Source of the DNA: an uncultured Pelagibacteraceae bacterium
Lineage (GTDB): Bacteria; Pseudomonadota; Alphaproteobacteria; Pelagibacterales; Pelagibacteraceae
Assembly: GCA_902582385.1 (NCBI GenBank)
Contig: CACHRX010000004.1
Coordinates: forward strand, 1-56,843
Direction: 5' to 3'
DNA length: 56,843 bases
This document shows, piece by piece, positions 44,429-52,535 of this stretch; position 1 is the first letter of the stretch, and each line of letters opens with the position of its first letter. A program made the translations under genes and the position numbers. The notes beneath the pieces are model-generated. The model saw nothing but the letters and a program-made list of their open reading frames with translations. It was not told where the DNA came from and ran no database searches.

Positions 44429-45730
44429 TCAGTCACGAATTGCATATGCAATTACGCCTGTTTCAGTAACGTCAGTACCTTTAGTTTCAGCTTCTTTACT
44501 TAATCTGATACCAATTGTAGCTTTCATGATTGACCATACAATTAAAGCAACCACAAAAACAAAAACGTTAATTGAAATCACGCCTATTAATTGAGTTCCA
44601 AATGCAGTATCTGGATTTGTAATCGGCACTGCTAAAGTACCCCAAATACCAGCAAATAAGTGAGCCGGTATAGCTCCAACTACATCATCAATTTTTAATG
44701 TGAATAATAGTTTAGTACCATAAACTACGATTACACCACCAACTGCACCAATTAAGATTGCAGCTAAAGGTGAAGGCATCAATGGCTCAGCAGTAATAGC
44801 AACTAATCCACCAATACACCCATTTAACATTTGAACAACATCTGTTTTTCCAAAATTTAATCTTGTTACAGTTGCTGCAGCCATTACACCACCAGCACCT
44901 GCTAAGAAAGTATTTAGAAATATTGTTGAAACGGCAATTGCATCATCAGCTGAACCAATAGCTAATTGAGAACCACCATTAAATCCAAACCAACCTAACC
45001 ATAGAATAAATACACCTACAGTCACTAATGGAATTGAGGATGCTGCGAAGGGTTTAAGCGGCGCAGGAGTACCAGATTTGGTAAACCTACCAAGCCTTGG
45101 ACCTAACATTAAAGCACCTGCTAGAGCTGCTGCTCCACCTGTTGAGTGTACTAATGTTGATCCAGCAAAATCTGAGAATCCCATAGCTGCTAACCAGCCA
45201 CCACCCCACTGCCAACCCATTACGATTGGATAAATAATTCCTGATAAAATTGCTGCAAATAAAAAGAATGGCCAAAGTTTAATTCTTTCAGCTAAAGTTC
45301 CCGATACAATAGATACTGTTGTTGCACAGAATACCATTTGGAAATACCAATCTGATCCATCTGCATAACCAGTATCAACCGCACTAGAATCTGACCATGG
45401 AATGAAGCTACCTATATATCCACCTTCTGGAATCCCATAAGCTAGATTGTAACCAAACATCCAGAACATTATTCCAGCAATTGATATTAAACCTATATTT
45501 TTAGCACAAATAACGGATACACTTTTAGATGTAACCATACCTGATTCTAACATTGCAAATCCACAGGCCATAAAAAAGACCAAGAATCCACAAATTAAAA
45601 ATAGCAAGGTATTAAATATAAAACCTATTTCAGCAGAAACTGTTGTCTCCGCCATTCCTGCACTACTCATGTTTAATAAAAGAATTAAACTTGTGAGCGG
45701 CAGACTTAATTTACTTATTAATTTAGTCAT
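44429..45730 (-). CDS. amtB: Ammonium transporter
   Basis: 433 residues: cleavable-looking signal sequence (residues 1-27), then 11 membrane helices. Amt motifs are FFMACGFAMLESGMV near residue 54, FQMVFCATTVSIVSGTLAER near residue 130, STGGAAALAGALMLGPRLG near residue 192 and FLNTFLAGAGGVMAA near residue 272. Strong ribosome site GGGAGGT ahead of the ATG. No glnK/glnB (PII) gene is adjacent, unlike most bacteria. An inverted repeat lies 73 bases upstream. Confidence 0.95.
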   Translation of the reverse strand: MTKLISKLSLPLTSLILLLNMSSAGMAETTVSAEIGFIFNTLLFLICGFLVFFMACGFAMLESGMVTSKSVSVICAKNIGLISIAGIMFWMFGYNLAYGIPEGGYIGSFIPWSDSSAVDTGYADGSDWYFQMVFCATTVSIVSGTLAERIKLWPFFLFAAILSGIIYPIVMGWQWGGGWLAAMGFSDFAGSTLVHSTGGAAALAGALMLGPRLGRFTKSGTPAPLKPFAASSIPLVTVGVFILWLGWFGFNGGSQLAIGSADDAIAVSTIFLNTFLAGAGGVMAAATVTRLNFGKTDVVQMLNGCIGGLVAITAEPLMPSPLAAILIGAVGGVIVVYGTKLLFTLKIDDVVGAIPAHLFAGIWGTLAVPITNPDTAFGTQLIGVISINVFVFVVALIVWSIMKATIGIRLSKEAETKGTDVTETGVIAYAIRD

Positions 45731-45802
45731 AAGACCTCCCTGTTAAGTAAATATTTATATTTTTTTTAAATATTAAAAACTAACGCTTATTGGGAAAACA
45801 GG

Positions 45803-45821
45803 ATATGCATAATTTGCATAT
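45803..45821. promoter_or_regulatory. Inverted repeat ATATGCA-N5-TGCATAT upstream of amtB
   Basis: Perfect 7-base arms around TAATT, with a TGCA-N5-TGCA core like half sites of NtrC-type response regulators (TGCAC-N5-GTGCA). It lies 73-91 bases before amtB and between that gene and the HU terminator. No -24/-12 element was found, so binding by NtrX or another regulator with a sigma70 promoter is more likely than sigma54 activation. Confidence 0.45.
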
Positions 45822-45823
45822 AG

Positions 45824-45862
45824 TAACAGCCTTAATGCAATTTTAGATCATTAAGGCTGTTA
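45824..45862 (-). terminator. 14-base-pair hairpin after the HU gene
   Basis: TAACAGCCTTAATG and CATTAAGGCTGTTA are perfect inverted repeats with an 11-base loop, directly beyond the HU stop. On the plus side AAAAATTTTT follows. It separates HU from amtB. Confidence 0.75.
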
Positions 45863-45869
45863 AAAATTT

Positions 45870-46145
45870 TTACTTATTAAATACTTCTTTCAAAGCTTTT
45901 GCTGGCAGGAATTTTACTTTTTGAGAGGCAGCGATTTGTATTTGCTCCCCTGTTCTTGGATTTCTTCCAACTCTTGCTTTTCTTTTAGCCACTTTATAAG
46001 TGCCAAATCCAGCTATTTTTACTGAGTCATCTCCTTTTAAAGCATCTAAAATAGTATTAGTAATAGTATCAAAAGTTCTTTCTGCATCTGCTTTACTTAA
46101 ATTTAAAGCTCCAGAAAGTTTTACTATTAGTTGTTTTTTGTTCAT
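45870..46145 (-). CDS. HU family DNA-binding protein
   Basis: 91 residues, dimeric nucleoid protein. MNKKQLIVKLSGALNLSKADAE at the start, GFGTYKVAKRKARVGRNPRTGEQIQI arm near residue 46, and KFLPAKALKEVFN at the end. The Arg-Asn-Pro DNA-bending tip is present. Ribosome site GGAG before the ATG. The 159-base region upstream is AT-rich and carries no other gene; it should hold the promoter. Confidence 0.95.
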   Translation of the reverse strand: MNKKQLIVKLSGALNLSKADAERTFDTITNTILDALKGDDSVKIAGFGTYKVAKRKARVGRNPRTGEQIQIAASQKVKFLPAKALKEVFNK

Positions 46146-46304
46146 TTTAGCTCCGGTTTTATTAGGTTATTTGCTATCATTATCAAAAGTGTTGATAAAT
46201 CAAGACTTTTTTTAGTGTTTTAAAAAAAGTTATACACAATATGTTGTAAAATATAGATAAAAGTATTGATTTTATTGAATTTTTTTTAATTGAAGTAAAA
46301 TAAA

Positions 46305-47417
46305 TTAATTTATTAAACCTATGTCTTTTAGGTCATTAAAAGTGGTGAAAAGCATCAATGACAACAATATAAACAAGCCGATTCGAAAAAAACCTTCTTG
46401 TGTTTTTTGCGATAACGGACGACCCAGAACTTTCTCAAATGCATAAAACATTAAATGTCCTCCATCTAACATAGGGATTGGAAACAAATTAACTAGTCCA
46501 AGACTAATTGAAATGTATGCCATCATGCTTATAAAGGCCAAAATACCAAATTCTGCTACCTGTCCTGAAATTTTCGCTATTCTAATAGGTCCTCCAAGCT
46601 GAGATGTATCAGCCTTACCAAAAATCATTGCACCTATATATTTGAGAGAGGAAATACTCACATAATAAACCTCATTAACTGCATGATAAATCGATTGAGC
46701 AGGCCCTAATTTTATATGATTAATTTCGTTATTATAGGCTCCTAATTTTATTCCCACTATTCTTTTGTTTAATTTATTACCTAAATTATCTTCACCCAGA
46801 ACTGTGTTTGGTTTTACTTTGAAAATTAATTCATCGTAAGATCTTTTAATTTTAAAATCGATGATCTCATCTGTAGACATTGTGATAAATTTGGAAACAT
46901 CCATGATACTTTCGACTTTATTGCCATCTATTTCCAAAATTATATCATTTTGTTTTAATCCCCCAACCATAGCTGGACTATCTTTTTGTACTTCGTTGAT
47001 TACAGCTGGTGTAAAGTCTTTACCAATAAATGTATAAATTGAAAAAAATATTACCAAAGCTAGTAAAAAATTTGCTAAAGGACCACCAAATACAATTAAA
47101 GTTCTTTGATATAGAGGTTTTAAAATAAATAATTTTTTTTGTTCTTCTTCATTATACTTTTCTAAAATCTCTTTATGGTCGGCTTGAGAGTATACATTCC
47201 TATCTCCAAAAAATTTTACATAACCTCCAAGAGGTATCCAACATATTTTCCATCTTGTACCGGATTTATCATTCCAGCCAAAAATTTCTTTACCAAACCC
47301 AATTGAAAAGTCAGTAACTCCAACACCATATTTTTTTGCAAAATAGTAATGACCATATTCATGTATAAATACAACAATCAAAATAAGAATAACAAAAGGT
47401 AATAAATAATTTAACAT
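46305..47417 (-). CDS. rseP: Site-2 intramembrane protease RseP
   Basis: 370 residues. VFIHEYGHYYFAKKYG near residue 16 supplies the Zn HExxH (H19, E20, H23); a single PDZ domain follows (residues 120-200, DSPAMVGGLKQNDIILEIDG), and NLFPIPMLDGGHLMFY near residue 312 gives the Asp ligand. Cleaves membrane anti-sigma factors or signal peptides. E. coli RseP has two PDZ domains; one is common elsewhere. It follows an MBL hydrolase by one base instead of the usual dxr/bamA neighbours. Confidence 0.92.
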   Translation of the reverse strand: MLNYLLPFVILILIVVFIHEYGHYYFAKKYGVGVTDFSIGFGKEIFGWNDKSGTRWKICWIPLGGYVKFFGDRNVYSQADHKEILEKYNEEEQKKLFILKPLYQRTLIVFGGPLANFLLALVIFFSIYTFIGKDFTPAVINEVQKDSPAMVGGLKQNDIILEIDGNKVESIMDVSKFITMSTDEIIDFKIKRSYDELIFKVKPNTVLGEDNLGNKLNKRIVGIKLGAYNNEINHIKLGPAQSIYHAVNEVYYVSISSLKYIGAMIFGKADTSQLGGPIRIAKISGQVAEFGILAFISMMAYISISLGLVNLFPIPMLDGGHLMFYAFEKVLGRPLSQKTQEGFFRIGLFILLSLMLFTTFNDLKDIGLIN

Positions 47418-47418
47418 A

Positions 47419-48480
47419 TTAATATTCTATAATATCTTTCATTTTAGAAATTTGACCAATTTTGAAAATGATCGCATCTTTTTTTTTAAATCCATACTTT
47501 TCAGCATTATCTTTAAACCTTATAGGGGGTTCCATTATTGGTTCCAATGATAAAACAAATGTTCCCCAATGCATACCTAAAACTTTTTTACTTTTCAAAT
47601 CTCTCCCTATACTCAGGGCTTCCTCAGGATTTGTATGATAAATAGATTTATCTTTATATGGCATAATCGGGTAAAAATTATATGCACCTATATTTATAAT
47701 TGTGAGATCAATTGGCCCATACTTGTCACCTAAATCCTTATAAATATTCCCAAGTCCAGTATCGCATGAGAATAGTATTTTTTTTCCATTGTACTCTATT
47801 AAGAAATTTCCCCACAAAGTTTTATTGGTGTCAGTTAAGCTTCTTTTTGACCAGTGCACAGCAGGAAGAAATGTGATTTTTAAATTTTCATTAATCTTAA
47901 TTTCATCATACCAGTCCATTTCGTTAATATCTTTGTATCCATTAGTTTTGAAATATTTACTCAATTTTAATGGAACTAATACTTTTGCATCTTTAAAAGG
48001 AAATCTTCTAATTGTCATCATATCTTGATGATCATAATGATTATGGGTAAGTAAAAATAAATTAATTTCGGGTAATTGGTTCAACTTTAAAGCTGGGTCT
48101 GTAAATCTTTTAGGTCCAAATATGAGAGGTCCTGCATTTTTAGAAAATACTGGATCTGTTATAATTGTAGTTTTTCCCAATTTGATAATAAAGGTTGCAT
48201 GACCAATCCAAGCTATATAGTCATCATCTTTAAATTTTTCTAAATCACTTAACACTTGGTCTTTGTTTAAAACATGTCCATCAGACACGGTCATATCTAA
48301 TTTTTTCTTTTCTTTATTGAATATTTTATAAGACCATTTTACATTAGGATCTCGTTTAGGTGATCCTTCAGGGTTTCTAAAAGTTCCATCAGGAAGGTGA
48401 TGATAAGGTTTTTTTTCCAAAGCAGTAACTAAGTTATTTAATGTAAAAGTTAAAATTAAAACGCAAAAAAATTTAATCAT
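47419..48480 (-). CDS. MBL-fold hydrolase (NAPE-PLD/UlaG-like)
   Basis: 353 residues. Signal peptide residues 1-20. The metal motif is LTHNHYDHQD near residue 127, then further His in PAVHWSKRSLTD and the Asp in SCDTGLGN near residue 237, with LGMHWGTFVLS near residue 306. WIGHATFIIKLG and FGPKRFTDPAL are typical of the N-acylphosphatidylethanolamine phospholipase D-like group. Probably periplasmic lipid or phosphodiester hydrolysis, in line with the envelope protease gene it precedes by one base. Confidence 0.85.
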   Translation of the reverse strand: MIKFFCVLILTFTLNNLVTALEKKPYHHLPDGTFRNPEGSPKRDPNVKWSYKIFNKEKKKLDMTVSDGHVLNKDQVLSDLEKFKDDDYIAWIGHATFIIKLGKTTIITDPVFSKNAGPLIFGPKRFTDPALKLNQLPEINLFLLTHNHYDHQDMMTIRRFPFKDAKVLVPLKLSKYFKTNGYKDINEMDWYDEIKINENLKITFLPAVHWSKRSLTDTNKTLWGNFLIEYNGKKILFSCDTGLGNIYKDLGDKYGPIDLTIINIGAYNFYPIMPYKDKSIYHTNPEEALSIGRDLKSKKVLGMHWGTFVLSLEPIMEPPIRFKDNAEKYGFKKKDAIIFKIGQISKMKDIIEY

Positions 48481-48515
48481 GTATATAACTTTTTTAAATA
48501 TAGATTCAAAATTTT

Positions 48516-49214
48516 TTATTTTTTTATGATTTCGTACTCAAAATTTTGAGAATTTTCATTCACTTGTAGAAGCTTTGCACCATTTTTGCTATGAAATTTT
48601 GTCGCCATTTCAGTGAGAGGAGAAAGTGTAACTAATCTATTTAAGTGATTTGATCTTTTAATTTTTTTAAACACTTCATTAACAATTAATTTTCCGCCCC
48701 CCTTTTTTTTAGACCAAACAGTGTATGCAATAGCAATTTGACCAACGTTTTGTCCTCGAAGAGTACTTTGTAGATGTGCATCTTGGCTAAATTTATCCAA
48801 TTCCTCAACATTCTTAGGAACTTTATTTGTAAAAGCAAAACACATAACTGCATGGATTTCTTTTTTATATTTTACACCATAAATTTTTCTTCCATTACTT
48901 GTACGGAAAGAAACATCCAATTCTGGTCTTACCGGGTCCTCAGCTGTATTACATTGTTTAAGCTCAACTAATTCTGCTCCCTTGATCCAACCAAAAAAAT
49001 TATCAAGATTTTTATTAATTATCTGCTTATTTTTTCTCAATCTAGCTTTTATTCTAGGTTTAAATTTTTTAGTATTTTTAGATGTTTTTTTTTCAAGATA
49101 TTTGGTAGTTAATCGATTTTTTACATCTTTGAGTATATTGCCACTTTTTAGACTATTATTATCCAAATATTTGGATGCTAATTTTTCTTTTACATTTTTA
49201 AATATTTCTTTCAT
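48516..49214 (-). CDS. GNAT-like protein with basic N-terminal repeats
   Basis: 232 residues. Residues 4-20 and 27-43 are a repeat (FKNVKEKLASKYLDN / LKDVKNRLTTKYLEK), with a more degenerate third basic helix after. Residues 75-232 look like the GNAT-fold proteins common in marine phages: HAVMCFAFTNKVPKNVEEL, GQIAIAYTVWSKKKGGGKLIVNEVF near residue 156, and RLVTLSPLTEMATKFHSKNGAKLL near residue 192. Acceptor unknown. Phage ancestry is inferred from the pattern only. Confidence 0.6.
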   Translation of the reverse strand: MKEIFKNVKEKLASKYLDNNSLKSGNILKDVKNRLTTKYLEKKTSKNTKKFKPRIKARLRKNKQIINKNLDNFFGWIKGAELVELKQCNTAEDPVRPELDVSFRTSNGRKIYGVKYKKEIHAVMCFAFTNKVPKNVEELDKFSQDAHLQSTLRGQNVGQIAIAYTVWSKKKGGGKLIVNEVFKKIKRSNHLNRLVTLSPLTEMATKFHSKNGAKLLQVNENSQNFEYEIIKK

Positions 49215-49238
49215 ATTTAATCTTTCATTAGCAACTAA

Positions 49239-49403
49239 TTAAAAATACAATAAAGTAAAAATTGCTCCTAAAATTGCAACAATAATTATTGCAATAATGT
49301 AGTTTATTTTGATATTAAATTTCTCATAGACTAATTTATTTATATTTTCCCAAAAAAGAACAATTAAGAAAACAATAATTGCTGGTATTATAAATTTAAT
49401 CAT
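49239..49403 (-). CDS. 54-residue two-span membrane mini-protein
   Basis: ATG 49403 to TAA 49241-49239. Two hydrophobic spans, FIIPAIIVFLIVLF (residues 4-17) and YIIAIIIVAILGAIFTLLYF (residues 35-54), joined by a polar loop WENINKLVYEKFNIK. No family recognised. Fills most of the gap between the GNAT-like gene and the regulator, on the same strand. Confidence 0.5.
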   Translation of the reverse strand: MIKFIIPAIIVFLIVLFWENINKLVYEKFNIKINYIIAIIIVAILGAIFTLLYF

Positions 49404-49414
49404 AAAACTTTAAA

Positions 49415-50848
49415 TTAAGAATTTTTATCTCCAACGTATACTGAAACACCTCTAGAATTAATATCAACATCAAATTTTTTGTGTAATGGAGGAAAAGCTC
49501 TTTGAGAACAGTCTAATCTATCACATGTCCTACATGACACACCTATTGGTATTTCTGTAGATTTATCGTTAATGTTTAAATTTTCAGAGTAAATAAACTC
49601 TTTAGCATATTTCGCTTCGCATCCCAATCCTATAGATAAAATACTTTTCGATTGTCCAAATCTTCCAATTCCTTTTTCAACTGTTCTAGCAATACATACG
49701 TACTTTTCACCATTAGACATTTTGCTTACTGCAGCTTGAATAACCCCTGGTCTCGTCAAAGCTGAGTAAACGTTCCAGCGTGGACAAGCACCACCATATC
49801 TTGGGATTTCTATTCCAGATAATGAAAATCTTTTTGAAATATTTCCAGCCATATCCACTCTTAAAAAATGAAATGGTATTCCTGGTAATTTTGGATCTTG
49901 TAAACAAGTTACTCTGTGAGCTACCTGTTCAAAAGAAGTTGCAAAGGTGTTTTGCAATAATTCTAAATCATATTTTAATTTTTTACATTCCGCATGAAAT
50001 AATTTATAGGGCATTAGTATTGCTGCTCCACAATAATTTAGTAATGCAACTTTAGTTAATTTTTTAGATTCATCTGAAGGAAATTTAAATTTAGTTAAAT
50101 ATTCCTCAATTTCTTTATCTGAGCCCTCTTGAGCTATTTGAGCCGCCGCATGTAATTTTTTTGTTTCCAAAGAGCTATAATCACTTAATAAAAGTTCTTT
50201 TTTATTTTTTCGATAGATTTTAGAAAAAGGTTTTTTTTCTTCGGGAATGACATCTTTTACAGATATACCATATTCTGATTTTAAATAATCGCACAGGGCT
50301 ATATATCTTGTTCGATTATTTTTTTGAACTTTTTCAAAAACTTCGTTTGCAAAATCTTCTAATTTTGGAAAATAGTTTTTATGCTCTTGTAAAAAATCTG
50401 AAATAACTTCACCTGGAAATGAATTTTTTCTATTATCAACAATTTTACCAGATATTGTCTCAATTTTATTGATCATTTCGTGATCTTTTTTTTTTAAAAT
50501 ATCTCCAAGTCTTACTATTGCTCTGCCAATTTTTGGATTCGTGCCAACAAGATCTTTAACTTCTGGACCTAAAATATCTAAATCTTCAAACAGTTTGTCA
50601 TCAAGAATTTCTGACAAAGTATTTTCTAAGTTAATATCAGTTTTTGAGGTTAATTGAGAAAGCTCAATATTCAGCTTTTCACAGATTTTTAAAAGTAAAT
50701 CTCCATCAATTTTTCTTTTTCCACCCTCTATTAAGTTTAAATAACTAGGTGAAATATTTAATTCCTCAGCTAATTTATTAGCTTGAAGACCTAATTGTCT
50801 TCGAAAAGCCTTGATTTTTGGTCCTATTTTTAAATCTAATTGACTCAT
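49415..50848 (-). CDS. PrpR/RamB/ScfR-type short-chain acyl-CoA regulator
   Basis: 477 residues. Residues 8-61 are an XRE HTH (LGLQANKLAEELNISPSYLNLIEGGKR). The middle holds an ImmA/IrrE-like segment without HExxH (LHAAAQIA), normal for this group, and the C-terminal DUF2083 with C439-x2-C442-x4-C447 (CRTCDRLDCSQRAFPP) plus C410, a possible metal or Fe-S site. Homologs control methylcitrate and glyoxylate genes in response to acyl-CoA; here isocitrate lyase is divergent and prpDBC is in the window. Confidence 0.85.
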   Translation of the reverse strand: MSQLDLKIGPKIKAFRRQLGLQANKLAEELNISPSYLNLIEGGKRKIDGDLLLKICEKLNIELSQLTSKTDINLENTLSEILDDKLFEDLDILGPEVKDLVGTNPKIGRAIVRLGDILKKKDHEMINKIETISGKIVDNRKNSFPGEVISDFLQEHKNYFPKLEDFANEVFEKVQKNNRTRYIALCDYLKSEYGISVKDVIPEEKKPFSKIYRKNKKELLLSDYSSLETKKLHAAAQIAQEGSDKEIEEYLTKFKFPSDESKKLTKVALLNYCGAAILMPYKLFHAECKKLKYDLELLQNTFATSFEQVAHRVTCLQDPKLPGIPFHFLRVDMAGNISKRFSLSGIEIPRYGGACPRWNVYSALTRPGVIQAAVSKMSNGEKYVCIARTVEKGIGRFGQSKSILSIGLGCEAKYAKEFIYSENLNINDKSTEIPIGVSCRTCDRLDCSQRAFPPLHKKFDVDINSRGVSVYVGDKNS

Positions 50849-50856
50849 ATTTGCTA

Positions 50857-50887
50857 TTTGTAAATTTTGTAAATTTATTTTTACAAA
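50857..50887. promoter_or_regulatory. TTTGTAAA operator cluster, regulator-proximal
   Basis: TTTGTAAA at 50857-50864 and 50866-50873 (nine-base period) and an inverted TTTACAAA at 50880-50887. The first doublet lies nine bases before the regulator start. RamB/PrpR sites contain TTTGCAAA-like cores, so these fit autoregulation. Confidence 0.55.
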
Positions 50888-50929
50888 ATTTTTCTTTGAT
50901 TTACAAGCCTTTTATACTTTTTAGTAGAT

Positions 50930-50946
50930 TTTGTAAATTTTGTAAA
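50930..50946. promoter_or_regulatory. TTTGTAAA operator doublet, aceA-proximal
   Basis: TTTGTAAA at 50930-50937 and again at 50939-50946, same nine-base period as the doublet 73 bases away. It ends 13 bases before the ATG of the 53-residue ORF. A TATAAG at 50948-50953 could be a -10 box, which would give a leaderless small-ORF transcript. Confidence 0.55.
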
Positions 50947-50959
50947 TTATAAGATTTAC

Positions 50960-51121
50960 ATGGACGAAAAATTAAAAAACACTGAAAACGAAGCTCAAAT
51001 CATCAAACATGAGGATCTAGCTAGACATAATAGCAGAGGAATTTACATGCGAGATGATCATTGTGACTGGGGTTCTAGTGGAATGAACGATTTAGCTGAG
51101 ACACTAACTGACTCAAACTAA
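50960..51121 (+). CDS. 53-residue acidic protein ahead of isocitrate lyase
   Basis: ATG 50960 to TAA 51119-51121. Sequence features: MDEKLKNTENEAQIIKHED, then RHNSRGIYMRDDHCDWGSSG and an acidic end. No hydrophobic span, one Cys, several His/Asp in the centre. No family known to me. It lies 63 bases before aceA, on the same strand, directly after the TTTGTAAA boxes, so it is likely co-transcribed with aceA. Confidence 0.6.
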   Translation: MDEKLKNTENEAQIIKHEDLARHNSRGIYMRDDHCDWGSSGMNDLAETLTDSN

Positions 51122-51184
51122 ATCTTATAAATTCTACTAAATTTCATTTTTCAATAATAGCTTTTAAAACCAAAGGAAACAAAG

Positions 51185-52459
51185 ATGAGTGCTGAAAACA
51201 TCTCATACGACTTAAAAAGATTTGCAGGTATTAAAAGGGATTATACTCCAGAAGAAGTTGAAAGACTTAGAGGTTCAATTAAAATTGAATATTCACTTTG
51301 TAAACAACAATCCACGAAACTATGGAAATTGTTAAATACTGAAAATTATGTAAATACTCTTGGGTCTTTGTCAGGTAACCATGCAGTCCAACATGCGAAA
51401 GCTGGTTTGAAAGCAATTTATTTAAGTGGTTGGCAAGTAGCTGCTGATGCTAATACCGCAGGTGAAATGTATCCTGATCAATCATTGTATCCTTATGATA
51501 GTGCTCCTAAATTGGTTGAGTCTATGAATAATGCATTAATTAGAGCAGATCAAATTCAACATATGGAACTAAAAGATGGTGACATGAAGAAAGAAAAAAG
51601 AATTGATTACATGCTTCCAATTATTGCTGATGGAGAAGCAGGTTTTGGTGGCCCTTTAAATGTATTTGAACTTGCGAAAAAATTTATTAAAGCAGGCGCT
51701 GCTGGCGTTCATTTCGAAGATCAATTAGCGAGTGAAAAAAAATGCGGACATATGGGTGGTAAAGTATTAGTTCCAACAGGTACTATGATTAAAAACTTAA
51801 AAGCAGCGAGATTAGCGGCTGATATCGCAGATGTACCTTTAATAATTTTAGCCAGAACAGATGCAAACGCAGCAAAATTAATTACAAATGATCATGACGA
51901 TAATGATAGACCTTTCTTAACTGGTGAAAGATCACCAGAGGGATTTTATTATGTAAAAGCTGGAATTGATCAGGCTATATCTAGAGGTTTAGCATATGCA
52001 CCATATTCGGACTTAATATGGTGTGAAACAGCAACTCCGAATTTAGAGGAAGCAAAAAAATTTGCTGATGCTATACACGAAAAATTTCCTGGAAAGTTTT
52101 TAGCTTATAATTGTTCACCATCTTTCAATTGGAAAAAACATTTATCAGATGCTGAGATAGCTTCTTTCCAAAAAAAAATTAGTGCAATGGGTTACAAATT
52201 TCAATTTATTACCCTTGCAGGATTTCATACTCAAAATATTGCAATATTTGAACTCGCAGAAAAATATAAAAAAGAAGGTATGTCTGCTTATTCAAAAATT
52301 CAAGAACAAGAATTTGCTCGTGAAAAAGATGGTTATACTAGTGTAAAACATCAAAGAGAAGTAGGTACTTCTTATTTTGATGCAGTTTCTAATACAATAA
52401 GTAGCGGAAAAAGCTCAACAACAGCAATGGAAGGCTCAACAGAGTCAGAACAGTTCTAA
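51185..52459 (+). CDS. aceA: Isocitrate lyase
   Basis: Splits isocitrate to glyoxylate and succinate (glyoxylate bypass). 424 residues. [17 protein letters not shown] near residue 183 is the catalytic loop with Cys; [11 protein letters not shown] near residue 80, [13 protein letters not shown] and [13 protein letters not shown] near residue 310 are family motifs. Ribosome site AAAGGAAA. Paralog of prpB at 7633. Downstream is a strong terminator. Control by the divergent acyl-CoA regulator is inferred. Confidence 0.96.
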   Translation: MSAENISYDLKRFAGIKRDYTPEEVERLRGSIKIEYSLCKQQSTKLWKLLNTENYVNTLGSLSGNHAVQHAKAGLKAIYLSGWQVAADANTAGEMYPDQSLYPYDSAPKLVESMNNALIRADQIQHMELKDGDMKKEKRIDYMLPIIADGEAGFGGPLNVFELAKKFIKAGAAGVHFEDQLASEKKCGHMGGKVLVPTGTMIKNLKAARLAADIADVPLIILARTDANAAKLITNDHDDNDRPFLTGERSPEGFYYVKAGIDQAISRGLAYAPYSDLIWCETATPNLEEAKKFADAIHEKFPGKFLAYNCSPSFNWKKHLSDAEIASFQKKISAMGYKFQFITLAGFHTQNIAIFELAEKYKKEGMSAYSKIQEQEFAREKDGYTSVKHQREVGTSYFDAVSNTISSGKSSTTAMEGSTESEQF

Positions 52460-52486
52460 TAAAAACAATCCTCTTGTATATTAGTA

Positions 52487-52519
52487 TTAACTGGCCCGTA
52501 AAAGGGTCAGTTAATTTTA
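52487..52519 (+). terminator. Rho-independent terminator after aceA
   Basis: TTAACTGGCCC pairs with GGGTCAGTTAA (11 pairs, one G-T), six-base loop GTAAAA, followed by TTTTATT. It separates aceA from the demethylase-like gene. Confidence 0.85.
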
Positions 52520-52535
52520 TTATTTGATATCTTAA

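Noticed and set aside
45731-45830. Sigma54 promoter before amtB
   Set aside because: No TGGCAC-N5-TTGC element was found on the minus strand in this gap.
48516-49214. Prophage remnant
   Set aside because: Only this one gene has a phage-like look; neighbours are ordinary chromosomal genes and there is no integrase or tRNA junction.
50100-50170. ImmA/IrrE metalloprotease activity in the regulator
   Set aside because: The HExxH motif is absent (LHAAAQIA), as in other PrpR/RamB-type proteins.
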